Positions 6,212 to 7,184 of a stretch of 7,184 bases of DNA are shown here, in pieces; the first letter of the stretch is position 1, and each line of letters begins with the position of its first letter. The stretch comes from a bacterium. GTDB lineage: Bacteria; Patescibacteriota; Saccharimonadia; Saccharimonadales; UBA4665. A program made the translations under genes and the position numbers. The DNA is taken from positions 1 to 7,184 of the forward strand of contig JAJYKI010000037.1 of assembly GCA_021788675.1 (NCBI GenBank). The letters run 5' to 3'. The notes beneath the pieces are model-generated. The model saw only the letters and a program-made list of their open reading frames with translations, was not told the DNA's origin and made no database searches.

Positions 6212-6505
6212 ATGAGCAGGTTAGACCAAGCCAAGATGCTGATGAAAGTCAAGAAAATTCAAAAGGAACTGGAAAGAGAAGTCATCCGGGTCGAAAAGGG
6301 TGACGGGGCCGTAAGTGTCGAAATTAGCGGTGAGCAGAAAATAAAGCGCATCAAGATTGATCCTAAAGCCGTCGACCTCGACGACATAACCGAACTCGAG
6401 CGTTGGATTGAAGACGCCGTCAAAGAAGCGATCAAGGAAAGTCAGCGGGTTGCCGCCGAAAAGATGCAACCGATGATGGGCGCACTTGGCAGCCTCGGTT
6501 TATAG
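6212..6505 (+). CDS. ybaB: YbaB/EbfC family nucleoid-associated protein
   Basis: YbaB/EbfC proteins are small dimeric DNA-binding proteins with a tweezer-like shape, thought to organise the nucleoid and possibly to assist RecR or replication-fork repair. At 97 residues the length is typical. The long N-terminal helix (about 3-27, MLMKVKKIQKELEREV) is followed by a three-strand sheet (GAVSVEISGEQKIKRIKIDP, 32-51) and a second helix (57-85, rich in Glu and Lys). A Gly/Met-rich tail, MMGALGSLGL, matches the MGGLGGLGL-type ending of the family. The start has GAGGA (6204-6208), three bases from the ATG. It sits 12 nt upstream of recR, the classical partner. In E. coli and B. subtilis this gene directly follows dnaX; here two genes intervene. 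Confidence 0.95.
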   Translation: MSRLDQAKMLMKVKKIQKELEREVIRVEKGDGAVSVEISGEQKIKRIKIDPKAVDLDDITELERWIEDAVKEAIKESQRVAAEKMQPMMGALGSLGL

Positions 6506-6517
6506 TTAAGTTTAATT

Positions 6518-7147
6518 ATGAGTATATTGCCTCCAGTCCTAAGTGACCTGATTGAAGCGCTGTCCAGCCTGCCTGGAGTCGGCCCTCGCACGGCCGAACG
6601 ATACGCCTATTGGTTCGTGCGACACGATACCGCGGCTGCAGATAAGCTTGCGGCCGCCTTAAAAGCTCTGCCCGGAGGCATTGGTTACTGCGAAAAAACC
6701 TTTGCCTTAATTCCGGCCGGACAAAAAATCAGCGAACTGTACAGCGACCCCGGCAGAGATAAGACCGTCATAGCCGTCGTAGCCGAACCATTCGACATCT
6801 TAGCGATTGAAAAAACCGGCTTATTTAAAGGAACTTACCACGTGTTAGGCGGATTAGTATCGCCCATCGACGGCATCGGACCCGAGCAGCTGCACATCAG
6901 CCAGCTTATAAAACGCATCGACGAAGACAATGTCAAAGAAATTATTCTCGCAACCAATGCCAGCGTAGAAGGCGAATCGACCGCGCTATACATTCAACAG
7001 CAAATCGCCACCAAGCCGGTTACGATCAGCCGGCTAGCCAGAGGACTTCCCATAGGCGTAGATCTGGAATATGCTGATCAGATAACACTGGGACGGGCGA
7101 TTGAGCACCGCCAACTGCTCAACGACGGGGCCGGTAGTCAAGCATGA
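6518..7147 (+). CDS. recR: Recombination mediator RecR with degenerate zinc finger
   Basis: RecR, with RecO or RecF, forms a ring on DNA and loads RecA onto SSB-coated single strands. The 209-residue product starts with the family-typical MSILPPVLSDLIEALSSLPG and carries the helix-hairpin-helix LPGVGPRTAER (18-28). Toprim motifs VVAEPFD (87-93), YHVLGGLVSPIDGIGPEQL (107-125) and ATNASVEGESTALYI (145-159) are present, as is the C-terminal SRLARGLPIG plus VDLEYADQITLGRAIEHR (171-198). The zinc finger is broken: of the four usual cysteines only C58 remains. The second falls at T61, and the CxxC before SDPxRD has become S72 and Y75 (SELYSDPGRD). All other motifs are intact, so the gene is probably functional. 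There is no Shine-Dalgarno before the ATG, 12 nt after ybaB, so coupling is likely. The stop overlaps the next ATG (ATGA). Confidence 0.96.
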   Translation: MSILPPVLSDLIEALSSLPGVGPRTAERYAYWFVRHDTAAADKLAAALKALPGGIGYCEKTFALIPAGQKISELYSDPGRDKTVIAVVAEPFDILAIEKTGLFKGTYHVLGGLVSPIDGIGPEQLHISQLIKRIDEDNVKEIILATNASVEGESTALYIQQQIATKPVTISRLARGLPIGVDLEYADQITLGRAIEHRQLLNDGAGSQA

Positions 7148-7184
7148 CCACTTATCCTGAGTCTGAGGCCATAGACCGCCTAAT
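7144..7184 (+). CDS. Start of an unidentified gene, cut by the window edge
   Basis: An ATG at 7144 overlaps the recR stop in the ATGA arrangement typical of translationally coupled operon genes, and its frame stays open to the window end. It encodes MTTYPESEAIDRL, too short to identify. The overlap and shared strand suggest co-expression with ybaB and recR. There is no clear Shine-Dalgarno upstream, which fits re-initiation after recR. Confidence 0.55.
   Translation, partial: MTTYPESEAIDRL

Noticed and set aside
6518..7147. UGA read as glycine, as in some CPR phyla
   Set aside because: No conserved gene contains an in-frame TGA, and recR ends at TGA exactly where the family's C-terminal motifs finish, overlapping the next ATG.
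1..7184. Mobile element, defence system, CRISPR or prophage content
   Set aside because: All genes except the 169-residue protein and the cut 3' gene are recognisable as core or common bacterial families; no transposase, integrase, inverted repeats or spacer arrays are seen.

Overview
The window is an ordinary bacterial core-gene block of information-processing genes, with every gene on the + strand. The best guess for its source is a small-genome Patescibacteria/CPR bacterium, most likely Candidatus Saccharibacteria (TM7). The grounds are derived DnaX and RecR proteins that lack their usual zinc-binding cysteines, an almost cysteine-free set of proteins, a lineage-type 169-residue protein beside rplL, and a mix of Shine-Dalgarno-led and leaderless-looking starts. 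This placement is inferred from sequence character and memory, not from a search. TGA is a true stop (it ends recR and interrupts no gene), so the UGA-glycine code of Absconditabacteria/Gracilibacteria is excluded.

Layout. Positions 1-263 hold a strong sigma70-type promoter and a roughly 209-nt leader that matches the L10 ribosomal-protein leader. Next come rplJ (L10) and rplL (L7/L12), closed by an intrinsic terminator at 1211-1242. The 1243-1397 spacer carries a perfect consensus DnaA box (1295-1303) and promoter-like elements. It leads into an unrecognised 169-residue protein built on a duplicated beta-rich unit, then dnaX (clamp-loader tau/gamma), dnaB (replicative helicase), a polytopic GT-C-like membrane protein, ybaB/ebfC and recR. 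The first codons of another gene overlap the recR stop and run off the window.

How the genes relate. rplJ and rplL make the ribosomal stalk and are probably autoregulated through the leader. dnaX and dnaB encode physically cooperating parts of the replisome. ybaB and recR are the classic downstream partners of dnaX, but here dnaB and the membrane-protein gene sit between them. A DnaA box at the head of this block would allow DnaA to influence its transcription.

There is no mobile element, CRISPR array, tRNA, rRNA or obvious horizontally acquired gene. The points most worth following up are the parallel loss of zinc sites in DnaX and RecR, the internal repeat in the 169-residue protein, the alternative pairings in the L10 leader, and the DnaA box. 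I see no clearly new multi-gene system.
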